In this document: positions 1 to 4,974 of the stretch, piece by piece
Numbering within the stretch: position 1 is the stretch's first letter
How the letters are laid out: each line of letters starts with the position of its first letter
Assembly: GCA_002436765.1 (NCBI GenBank)
Contig: DJNI01000004.1
Coordinates: 1 to 6,581 of the forward strand
Length of the DNA: 6,581 nt
Reading direction: 5' to 3'
DNA from: Clostridiales bacterium UBA6468
GTDB taxonomy: Bacteria > Bacillota > Clostridia > Oscillospirales > Oscillospiraceae
Made by a program: the position numbers and the translations under genes
The notes under the pieces: generated by a model
What the model was told of the DNA's origin: nothing
The model's input: the letters and a program-made list of their open reading frames with translations, nothing else
The model's database searches: none

Positions 1-23
1 TATTCTTCGCCAATGCCGGGAGC

Positions 24-87
24 AAAAAAGAAGCCCTCGTCCTTGCCGCAGTCTCCCTGACAGGAAACCGATGCAAAGACGAAGGCT
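24..87 (-). terminator. Terminator of the T-box leader
   Basis: On the minus strand AGCCUUCGUC (87-78) pairs with GACGAGGGCU (41-32) over ten bases with one G-U pair, and UCUUUUUU follows (31-24). Inside it, GUUUCC/GGAGAC and UUGC/GCAA can also pair, giving a long branched hairpin. Bases 87-73 are shared with the 3' arm of the antiterminator, so the two structures exclude each other, as expected for transcriptional T-box control. Confidence 0.85.
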
Positions 88-365
88 GATCCGGGGGCAG
101 ATGACCCGCCGGGAATTTCAACTTCCGCGTTACCACTTTGCTTGCCGGAAAGACCGGCCACTCCACCGCTGCCCGAAAACCGGAGAGCGTTCCCCGTTAA
201 CGGAGGGATACCGGCTGCAACTACTCGGCGCGAGCGCCTTTCACCGCGGCTGCTCACAGGGGATGGCCTGCCCGTTCCTTGCTGCCGTTTCGCACCAGCC
301 AACGGCTCTCTGAAAGCGGTGATCCGGGGAAGTCGTGTCCTGCTCAAAGCATTTGACGAAATGTT
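24..365 (-). promoter_or_regulatory. T-box leader RNA (tRNA-sensing riboswitch) for a gene beyond the left edge
   Basis: A T-box leader binds a specific tRNA and lets transcription continue when that tRNA is uncharged. Read on the minus strand, Stem I includes CAGAGAGCC (308-300) and GGCUGGUG (299-292), the AG-bulge and distal-loop motifs, in a hairpin closed by GCCGUU/AACGGC. Next come GAGUAG (226-221), CCGG (212-209) and CCGUUA (204-199), which match the conserved Stem III region. The T-box sequence follows at 141-125 (GCAAAGUGGUAACGCGG). It fits the antiterminator: helix GCAAAG/CUUUGC (141-136 with 78-73), the seven-base bulge UGGUAAC (135-129), then GCG/CGU and AAG/CUU around one bulged G. 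The 3' arm of this antiterminator overlaps the 5' arm of the terminator at 24-87. The regulated gene, probably an aminoacyl-tRNA synthetase or amino-acid gene, is not in the window. The motifs are seen directly and the family is known; tRNA identity is uncertain. The 5' end is estimated from the promoter. Confidence 0.9.
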
Positions 366-371
366 AGGTGT

Positions 372-399
372 ATCATATCACGTTCTTTGGGATTGTCAA
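372..399 (-). promoter_or_regulatory. Sigma-A promoter of the T-box transcript
   Basis: On the minus strand a perfect -35 box TTGACA (399-394) is followed after 16 bases by TATGAT (377-372), preceded by TG one base upstream (an extended -10). Transcription should start near 365, a few bases ahead of the first Stem I sequence, which agrees well with the leader RNA. Confidence 0.8.
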
Positions 400-531
400 T
401 ACGTTTTTGGATGCTTTCGGCAATTTTGGTAAAGAGAATGAAATTTGCCGGTTCTGGCCACATGGATTTAGGCAGAATGCAAATGAAAAATGCAGACACA
501 AAAGCTTCGCTGAAATTTACAAAAATGTCTC

Positions 532-560
532 TTTACTTTTTCCCAAAACCTCTGTAAAAT
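532..560 (+). promoter_or_regulatory. Putative sigma-A promoter of pfkA
   Basis: TTTACT (532-537) and TAAAAT (555-560) are separated by 17 bases. The predicted start is near 567, giving an untranslated leader of about 30 bases before the pfkA start codon. The stretch from about 400 to 531 between this and the divergent T-box promoter is AT-rich, and I see no gene in it. Confidence 0.6.
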
Positions 561-596
561 ATGGTCGTGTATTTAATCCAATCAGGAGGAATCATT

Positions 597-1568
597 ATGA
601 GCATAAAGAGAATCGGTGTGCTGACTTCCGGCGGAGACGCGCCCGGTATGAACCCTTGTGTCCGTGCGGTCGTCCGTACTGCGCTGTATCACGGATTGGA
701 ATGCTACGGTATCCGCCGGGGATGGAACGGCCTCATCACCGGCGATATCGTTCGTCTGGATGAAAAGAGCGTTTCCCATACGATCAACCGGGGCGGCACC
801 ATTTTGTATACTGCCCGCAGCCAGGAATTCATGACCGAGGAAGGCCAGCGCAGGGCGGTCTCCACCTGCAAGTTTTTGGGACTGGACAGCATCATTGCCA
901 TCGGCGGCGACGGCACCTTCCGGGGTGCGCAGGCGCTGAGCAAGTATGGCATCAACGTCATCGGCATTCCCGGCACCATCGACAACGATATCTCCTGCAC
1001 CAATTACTGCATCGGCTTCGATACCGCCGCCAACACCGCCATTGAGTGCATCGATAAGCTGCGGGACACCATGCAGTCCCACGAGCGCTGCTCTGTCGTG
1101 GAGGTCATGGGGCGCAACGCCGGATACCTCGCCATGTACGTCGGTCTGGCCGTGGGCGCGACCGCCGTTCTGGTTCCCGAGGAGCCCATCGATTTTGAGC
1201 GGGATGTGATCGAGAAGATCCGTCAGGCGCGGTTCAACGGCTTCACCCATTACATGATCGTCGTCGCCGAGGGCGCGGGTTCTGCCGCCGATATCGCGGC
1301 GAAGATCAAGGATGCCATTGACCTCGACCCCCGGGTGACCGTTCTGGGTCACATTCAGCGCGGCGGCTCCCCCACCGGACGTGACCGCGTCAACGCCACC
1401 AAGATGGGATACCTGGCCGTTGAGCTGCTGCTTCAGGGCAAGACCAACCGCATCGTCTGCACCCACGAGGGCAATTTCACCGACGTGGATATCAGCGAGG
1501 GTCTGGCCATGAAGAAGGGCATCCAGAAGATGGAAGTGGATGTTCTGGCGGCCATGACCGGAATCTGA
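597..1568 (+). CDS. pfkA: ATP-dependent 6-phosphofructokinase
   Basis: This cytoplasmic glycolytic enzyme phosphorylates fructose 6-phosphate to fructose 1,6-bisphosphate. The 323-residue product has the usual length of bacterial PfkA and all family motifs: the nucleotide-binding GGDAPGMN (12-19), GGDGT (103-107), PGTIDND (125-131) with the catalytic aspartate, MGRNAGYLA (171-179), the AEGA segment (224-227) and the substrate-binding HIQRGG (252-257). Glycine in GGDGT and in PGTIDND marks the ATP-using type; pyrophosphate-dependent relatives carry Asp and Lys at these positions. The start at 597 is chosen because AGGAGGA (584-590) precedes it at good spacing; an in-frame ATG at 561 has no ribosome-binding site and sits at the predicted promoter. 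The gene is monocistronic, with its own promoter and terminator. In many Firmicutes pfkA is followed by the pyruvate kinase gene; here it is not. Confidence 0.97.
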   Translation: MSIKRIGVLTSGGDAPGMNPCVRAVVRTALYHGLECYGIRRGWNGLITGDIVRLDEKSVSHTINRGGTILYTARSQEFMTEEGQRRAVSTCKFLGLDSIIAIGGDGTFRGAQALSKYGINVIGIPGTIDNDISCTNYCIGFDTAANTAIECIDKLRDTMQSHERCSVVEVMGRNAGYLAMYVGLAVGATAVLVPEEPIDFERDVIEKIRQARFNGFTHYMIVVAEGAGSAADIAAKIKDAIDLDPRVTVLGHIQRGGSPTGRDRVNATKMGYLAVELLLQGKTNRIVCTHEGNFTDVDISEGLAMKKGIQKMEVDVLAAMTGI

Positions 1569-1585
1569 AAAGCACCGAAATACAC

Positions 1586-1623
1586 AATCCGCACCCCGTT
1601 TCGGATGGGGCGCGGATTTTTTT
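1586..1623 (+). terminator. Rho-independent terminator of pfkA
   Basis: AATCCGC-A-CCCC (1586-1597) pairs with GGGG-C-GCGGATT (1607-1618) with one A/C mismatch and a nine-base loop. A run of seven T (1617-1623) overlaps the end of the stem. It starts 18 bases after the pfkA stop. For the converging gene on the other strand the same hairpin lacks a proper U-tract, so it is mainly a plus-strand terminator. Confidence 0.9.
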
Positions 1624-1632
1624 GTGATACGA

Positions 1633-2889
1633 TTATTGGAATCCAAGCAGGCCGCCGATGCCGCCCAGCAGAACCAGCAGATCGTCCAGCGACCATTCGT
1701 CCAGATTTTTGTAGTTTGGAGCGGTGATGACGGAACCTTTGCGGACGGTCATGGTGCTGTCGAAGCCCTTCTGGCTGTTGATACCGATCAGTGCCGCAAA
1801 ATCCTTGGTCTGAATCTGGAAACCGTCCTGCGCCTGGGTGAGGTTCAGGGAAATGGGCGATTTTTCCGGAAGGGTCAGCACCATGTCCCCGGTCTGAGGG
1901 TGCCAGTCATAGGAAATGGACTGGGTGCCGAAGGCAATGATTTCCGTGTGGGTGCCGTCGGCTTCCCTTGCGCCGATCTGGTAGGAAAACGCGGATTTTT
2001 CCCCGTTTTCCAGCTTTTCCACCGCAATGGACACGTCGCCATTGGCCGCGTCCTGCCCCAGATCCAGTCGGAGCGCCGCCCGGTTCTCCCCTGCCCTGCC
2101 GTCGCAGCGGACGGCGACCAGCGTCTTGTCGTAGAGATAAAACGAAGCGGCGATGTCCCCCTGAGAAAGCCCGCCCATGTCCATCAGATAGCCGAGAAGC
2201 GTCCCCGCCTGTTCGCCGGTGGCGCTGTAGTCAAAGCGAAGGCATTTCAGGCTCTGGCCGTCCACCGTCAGCATTTCCTTGTGGACGTCGCTTTTCAGCA
2301 CCAGCAGACCCAGCACCAGCTTGTGAATGTCTTCCTCCTGCCGCACGTCGGGAAGCCGGGGAACCTGCCGGGTGCGGTTCATATAAACCTGCAGCTTTTC
2401 CACGGAGGAATCCATCTTGCTGAGGGTCGCGCCGGGAATCAGCCGGGAAAGCAGCGGAAAGGAGCGGACGTCCGAGGAAAACGTGTCATAGGTGATGCCG
2501 TAATACCCGCCCCCCAGCAGATCTTCGGAGGTGATCGCGGCGAACTCTTTGTCCAGGTAAGCCGACAGATTCAGCGCCTTGCCGTCAATCCGGATCGTAC
2601 CATCGGCAAGCACCTGATTGGTGGTCATGTCGGTCTGAACCTGCATATCGTACTGAACGCCGTCGGAAACGGTCAGTTTCAGAGATGTGGTGTTCCTCCC
2701 ATTCTCGTCGTACCCTTTGGTGAGAATCGGAATGGGACTTTCCGCCAGCCGCTGCTCCAGCTTGGACAGCGCGTCATCGGCGGCACTGGACAGCGCCATT
2801 CTGGGGGACAGATACAAAAACCAGACCAGCGCCGCCGCCAAAAGCAGAACCGCCGGAATCAGCAGAAGCAGCCATTTCTTCTTTTTCAT
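1633..2889 (-). CDS. Membrane-anchored extracytoplasmic protein of unknown function
   Basis: I do not recognise this 418-residue protein. It begins MKKKKW and continues with a hydrophobic stretch (about 6-28) typical of an uncleaved signal anchor; there is no lipobox cysteine. The rest is soluble, rich in beta-type sequence (for example residues 65-110 and 265-365), and should face outside the cytoplasmic membrane. The C-terminus changes character: an acidic LDEWSLDDLL segment leads into a short glycine- and leucine-rich tail ending GLLGFQ. The start at 2889 follows AAAGG (2905-2901) by 11 bases and opens exactly at the lysine-rich signal. An in-frame extension up to 3012 would run through the upstream terminator and palindromes and is rejected. 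The gene converges on pfkA and stands alone after a terminator, so its context gives no functional clue. Confidence 0.85.
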   Translation of the reverse strand: MKKKKWLLLLIPAVLLLAAALVWFLYLSPRMALSSAADDALSKLEQRLAESPIPILTKGYDENGRNTTSLKLTVSDGVQYDMQVQTDMTTNQVLADGTIRIDGKALNLSAYLDKEFAAITSEDLLGGGYYGITYDTFSSDVRSFPLLSRLIPGATLSKMDSSVEKLQVYMNRTRQVPRLPDVRQEEDIHKLVLGLLVLKSDVHKEMLTVDGQSLKCLRFDYSATGEQAGTLLGYLMDMGGLSQGDIAASFYLYDKTLVAVRCDGRAGENRAALRLDLGQDAANGDVSIAVEKLENGEKSAFSYQIGAREADGTHTEIIAFGTQSISYDWHPQTGDMVLTLPEKSPISLNLTQAQDGFQIQTKDFAALIGINSQKGFDSTMTVRKGSVITAPNYKNLDEWSLDDLLVLLGGIGGLLGFQ

Positions 2890-2913
2890 AGGAATCACGA
2901 CCTTTCGCCTACT

Positions 2914-2943
2914 ACTATACCATGGGCTGTCAACAAAAAACAA
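2914..2943 (-). promoter_or_regulatory. Possible promoter of the anchored-protein gene
   Basis: On the minus strand TATAGT (2919-2914) is a good -10 box, about 24 bases before the start codon. TTGTTT (2943-2938) lies 18 bases upstream and could act as -35. A perfect TTGACA (2933-2928) is also present, but only 8 bases from the -10, too close to pair with it. The -35 candidate overlaps the U-tract of the preceding terminator. Confidence 0.45.
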
Positions 2944-2964
2944 GGCCAGCCAAAACGGCTGACC
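2934..2964 (-). terminator. Terminator-like hairpin upstream of the anchored-protein gene
   Basis: On the minus strand GGUCAGCC (2964-2957) pairs with GGCUGGCC (2951-2944) around the loop GUUUU, with one U-G pair. UUGUUUUUUG follows. It would stop transcripts arriving from xerD before they enter the next gene. Confidence 0.7.
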
Positions 2965-2991
2965 CCAGCATATCAAAAAAGCCTCGCAGAG

Positions 2992-3013
2992 TTTGCCGCC
3001 CGCAGGCGGCAAA
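2992..3013. repeat. 9-bp perfect inverted repeat
   Basis: TTTGCCGCC (2992-3000) and GGCGGCAAA (3005-3013) flank the loop CGCA. It is related to the palindrome at 3085-3105, with the same order and orientation of flanking GAGTT and the same GCAGGCGGC core. It sits inside a longer-range helix formed by CTCGCAG (2983-2989) and CTGCGAG (3070-3076). Confidence 0.8.
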
Positions 3014-3027
3014 TAAAGTCAGAATCA

Positions 3028-3058
3028 TTTTGCGTCAGGGCGTGTACCTGACGCAAAA
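3028..3058. repeat. 12-bp perfect inverted repeat
   Basis: TTTTGCGTCAGG (3028-3039) and CCTGACGCAAAA (3047-3058) flank a seven-base loop. T-runs and A-runs at both ends make it look like a bidirectional terminator or a mobile palindrome end. No gene ends next to it on either strand. Confidence 0.8.
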
Positions 3059-3084
3059 TACCTTACAGGCTGCGAGTGTGCGAG

Positions 3085-3105
3085 TTGGCCGCCGCAGGCG
3101 GCCAA
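3085..3105. repeat. 9-bp perfect inverted repeat
   Basis: TTGGCCGCC (3085-3093) and GGCGGCCAA (3097-3105) flank the loop GCA. Compared with 2992-3013, a T-to-G change in the left arm is matched by an A-to-C change in the right arm, so pairing is kept. That suggests selection on the hairpin rather than simple decay. Confidence 0.8.
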
Positions 3106-3135
3106 GGAGTGCGCGCGGCAGACTGCAATCCCCTT

Positions 3136-3164
3136 GTTTCCAAAGGCCGTTGGCCTTTGGAAAC
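3136..3164. repeat. 13-bp perfect inverted repeat
   Basis: GTTTCCAAAGGCC (3136-3148) and GGCCTTTGGAAAC (3152-3164) flank the loop GTT. It is the longest perfect stem in the window and lies five bases beyond the xerD terminator stem. A transcript leaving xerD would fold two hairpins in immediate succession. Confidence 0.85.
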
Positions 3165-3169
3165 AGTTT

Positions 3170-3194
3170 AAGGCCAGCCGAAACGGCTGGCCTT
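3170..3194 (-). terminator. Terminator hairpin after xerD
   Basis: AAGGCCAGCCG (3170-3180) pairs perfectly with CGGCTGGCCTT (3184-3194) around a three-base loop. On the minus strand the hairpin begins directly at the xerD stop codon, and only a weak U-tract (UUAAACUGUUU) follows. On the plus strand it is followed by TTTTA, but no plus-strand gene precedes it. Confidence 0.7.
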
Positions 3195-4097
3195 TTACGC
3201 TTTGGGATGGCACTTTTCATAGACGGATCGCAGTTTCTGATTGACCATGTGGGTGTACATCTGGGTAGAGGAAATATCGCTGTGGCCCATCAGCTCCTGC
3301 AAAGAACCCAGGTCAGCGCCGTTTTCCAGCAGATGCACCGCAAAGCTGTGCCGCAGGGTGTGGGGCGTGATGTCCTTCTCAATGCCCGCTTTTTCCTGAT
3401 AGCTCTTGAGAATTTTCCAGAAGCCCTGACGGCTCATCCGTGCGCCGCCCACGTTGACGAACAGCGCCTGCTCTCTGGGGTCGTCCACCATGAGCAGCCG
3501 GACTTCCTTTAAGTACACGTCCAGCGCCCGGAGGGCGGCGGGATACAGCGGAATGACCCGGGATTTCTTGGCGCTGGTACACTTGAGAATGCCCAGCTCC
3601 AGATTGACGTCCTCCACGTCCAGGTCGATCAGCTCCGTGACACGGATACCGGTGGCGTACATGACCTCCAGCATGGCCTTGTCCCGCAGACCCTTGGCGT
3701 CCATGCCGGAGGGCTGCGCCAGCAAAAGCTCCACTTCCTTGCCCGTGAGGATCTGAGGCAGCTTCTTCTCTCCTCTGTCCACGTGGATTTCCCCGCTGAC
3801 GGGGGATTCTTCCAGAAAGCCGGTGGAAATGACATAGGCGTAGAAATTCTTCAGACTTGCCAGCGCCCGGGAGATCGTCGCCCCGGATTTTCCTTCCCCA
3901 CGCTGATAATTCAGGTAGTCAAGGATATTCAGTTGAGTGGCATCCAGAATCTCCGTATGCTCGCTTTCCTGCAGCCACTCGGTAAACTGCCGAATGTCCC
4001 GCATGTAGGAGCAGACCGTGTTGGCGGATGCCTGCTTTACCTTCGTCAGGTAAGTTTCATAGGCGTGAATCAAGTCCAGCATGAATGCGCGTACCAA
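3195..4097 (-). CDS. xerD: Tyrosine site-specific recombinase XerD
   Basis: XerC/XerD-type recombinases resolve chromosome dimers at the dif site near the replication terminus, in the cytoplasm. The 300-residue product has the two expected domains: an N-terminal SAM-like core-binding domain (about 7-95), including ANTVCSYMRDIRQF (25-38) and SGATISRALASLKNFY (71-86), and a C-terminal catalytic domain (about 113-295). The catalytic residues are visible: Arg152 in TGIRVTEL, a Lys near 177-178, His246 and Arg249 in HTLRH, His272 in GHSDISS and the nucleophile Tyr281 in QMYTH. The length is normal for the family. The start is uncertain. TTG at 4097 lies only four bases after AAAGGA, while ATG at 4082 (295 residues) lies 19 bases after it; family members usually begin near the latter. 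The gene follows the membrane protein gene by ten bases and should be cotranscribed with it. XerD rather than XerC or an integrase is inferred from overall resemblance and the housekeeping context. Confidence 0.92.
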   Translation of the reverse strand: MVRAFMLDLIHAYETYLTKVKQASANTVCSYMRDIRQFTEWLQESEHTEILDATQLNILDYLNYQRGEGKSGATISRALASLKNFYAYVISTGFLEESPVSGEIHVDRGEKKLPQILTGKEVELLLAQPSGMDAKGLRDKAMLEVMYATGIRVTELIDLDVEDVNLELGILKCTSAKKSRVIPLYPAALRALDVYLKEVRLLMVDDPREQALFVNVGGARMSRQGFWKILKSYQEKAGIEKDITPHTLRHSFAVHLLENGADLGSLQELMGHSDISSTQMYTHMVNQKLRSVYEKCHPKA

Positions 4098-4107
4098 TAT
4101 GTCCTTT

Positions 4108-4632
4108 CTATCCGTGTATCAATCTCGCCAAAAGGGGCGAAACCAAGCGAAAATCAACGCTTCCGATCAGTGCGCACAGGCAGAGCAGGCAGGCGGCCTC
4201 AAGGCCATCGAACCGTCTGCCGCCTGCCAGGTACCGCAGCCAGTACAGGTACTTTAGCGGCGCGGAAAGACTGGCACTGAAAATAAGAAGCCACCGGACA
4301 AGCCATCCGGCGGAGCCGCCGCACTGCACTACGCCGAGAGATACGAAGGAAAGCACGAACGCCTCCCCAAAGCTCACGATCAGAAGCAGCCACGGCTCGG
4401 AAATATAAACCGCGAAAGCGGAGAGCAGGAAAGGAAACATGGTCACGCCCAGCAGGGAAACGATCGACACGGGCCGCGCTGCGGCGCCGCGCACCAGCGA
4501 ATTCAGGGAGTCCCCTGCCGCGAGACAAACAGAAGCGCCGGACACAAGTCCGGCTATCCAGCAGAATGCAAGAAGCGAGAAGCAGCACTTGCGCCACCAG
4601 GCTGGCATATTCCAACGGAAAGACTGTGCCAT
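4108..4632 (-). CDS. Small polytopic membrane protein, possibly SpoIIM-like
   Basis: The 174-residue product is strongly hydrophobic, with about five membrane segments (roughly 17-37, 56-77, 80-101, 111-131 and 143-160). No catalytic motif is visible. The start at 4632 is chosen because a full AAAGGAGGU ribosome-binding site lies ten bases upstream; an in-frame ATG at 4677 has none. The gene is first in a two-gene operon with xerD. In Bacillus and other endospore formers spoIIM, for the membrane component of the engulfment machinery, lies near xerD. Size, five-helix layout and the GLVSGAS turn after the first helix (28-34) fit SpoIIM loosely. I cannot align it convincingly, so SpoIIM is only a suggestion from context and topology; the safe name is a hypothetical membrane protein. 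Confidence 0.8.
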   Translation of the reverse strand: MAQSFRWNMPAWWRKCCFSLLAFCWIAGLVSGASVCLAAGDSLNSLVRGAAARPVSIVSLLGVTMFPFLLSAFAVYISEPWLLLIVSFGEAFVLSFVSLGVVQCGGSAGWLVRWLLIFSASLSAPLKYLYWLRYLAGGRRFDGLEAACLLCLCALIGSVDFRLVSPLLARLIHG

Positions 4633-4715
4633 GAGACGGGTTACCTCCTTTGGTATGGAATCAGCAGAGGCGTACATGGCACAGGTATAACTGAACCTTT
4701 ATTGAATACACCCAT

Positions 4716-4744
4716 ACTATACTCCAGAATTTATAAAAATTCAA
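4716..4744 (-). promoter_or_regulatory. Sigma-A promoter of the membrane protein-xerD operon
   Basis: On the minus strand TTGAAT (4744-4739) and TATAGT (4721-4716) are separated by exactly 17 bases. Transcription should begin near 4709, leaving a leader of about 75 bases before the start at 4632. If the membrane protein is truly a sporulation protein, a vegetative promoter would be noteworthy. Confidence 0.7.
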
Positions 4745-4974
4745 GCTATTTTTAGCAAAATCAGGAATTTTTGTAGATTATGACAAGATTTATGTTAACA
4801 TTTTTATGTAAACCACGTAAACCGGGGTGTTATTTTTCTTTACCATTTTCAACTATTTGACAACATATTGCGGAGAACTTAAGAATTACGCACTAAATAT
4901 TGATTCTGCAAGTTTTCTTGCATTCCACCTTTGGTGGGTAAATTTCATTTACCCACCGGTTCCATTTGTACACA
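4745..4974. other. AT-rich intergenic stretch
   Basis: The gap between the operon promoter and the upstream gene is much richer in A and T than its surroundings and holds no credible gene. It contains a perfect ten-base palindrome ATGTTAACAT (4792-4801), a tandem GTAAACC (4808-4814 and 4817-4823), a short hairpin TGCAAG/CTTGCA (4907-4922) and the 11-bp inverted repeat at 4933-4957. These could be regulator sites for the downstream operon, but I cannot assign any of them to a known regulator. Confidence 0.5.
4933..4957 (-). repeat. 11-bp inverted repeat with a competing hairpin
   Basis: GGTGGGTAAAT (4933-4943) and ATTTACCCACC (4947-4957) pair perfectly around a three-base loop, 17 bases after the stop of the upstream minus-strand gene. 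Neither strand has a U-tract after it, so it is not a classical terminator. CCACC at 4925-4929 can instead pair with GGTGG at 4933-4937, so two mutually exclusive stems are possible. It may stabilise the 3' end of the upstream mRNA. Confidence 0.6.

Larger units (their letters stand above)
2942..3194. repeat. Cluster of six palindromes between xerD and the anchored-protein gene
   Basis: About 250 bases hold six successive inverted repeats at 2944-2964, 2992-3013, 3028-3058, 3085-3105, 3136-3164 and 3170-3194. The outermost two are near-identical direct copies (2942-2964 and 3170-3192 agree at 21 of 23 positions). The pair at 2989-3013 and 3082-3105 are also related, sharing the core GCAGGCGGC. 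Nothing here resembles a coding sequence: short reading frames that cross it on both strands are dictated by the palindromes. This is not a CRISPR array, because the units are not identical and have no regular spacers. It looks like a mosaic of small dispersed palindromic elements next to the xerD terminator, but dispersal in the genome cannot be judged from one window. Confidence 0.8.

Noticed and set aside
71..432. Overlapping plus-strand reading frames of 80 and 96 codons at the left end
   Set aside because: They lie antisense over the T-box leader, whose conserved motifs explain the sequence. They have no ribosome-binding sites and no recognisable protein features.
582..1646. Long minus-strand reading frame of 354 codons across pfkA
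   Set aside because: It is antisense to a gene with all PfkA motifs, and its composition (rich in G, A, V, D and H) is typical of the shadow of a GC-rich gene.
1624..3051. Long plus-strand reading frame of 475 codons
   Set aside because: It is antisense to the anchored-protein gene, which has a signal anchor, a suitable start and a normal amino-acid composition. The plus frame starts just after the pfkA terminator T-run without a ribosome-binding site, and its product is full of Q, R, H and P as shadows are.
2942..3194. CRISPR array
   Set aside because: The repeated hairpins are not identical, differ in length, and are not separated by spacers of uniform size.
3025..3220. Two short minus-strand frames of about 60 codons between xerD and its neighbour
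   Set aside because: They are made of palindrome sequence and terminators, and have no credible start signals.
4792..4801. ATGTTAACAT as a Rex operator
   Set aside because: It shares only the GTTAAC centre. The usual Rex site has TTGT and ACAA ends separated by a spacer, which is not present.
4857..4885. Plus-strand TTGACA as part of a promoter
   Set aside because: The -10 region at 17-18 bases (TAAGAA or AAGAAT) is poor, and no plus-strand gene lies downstream.
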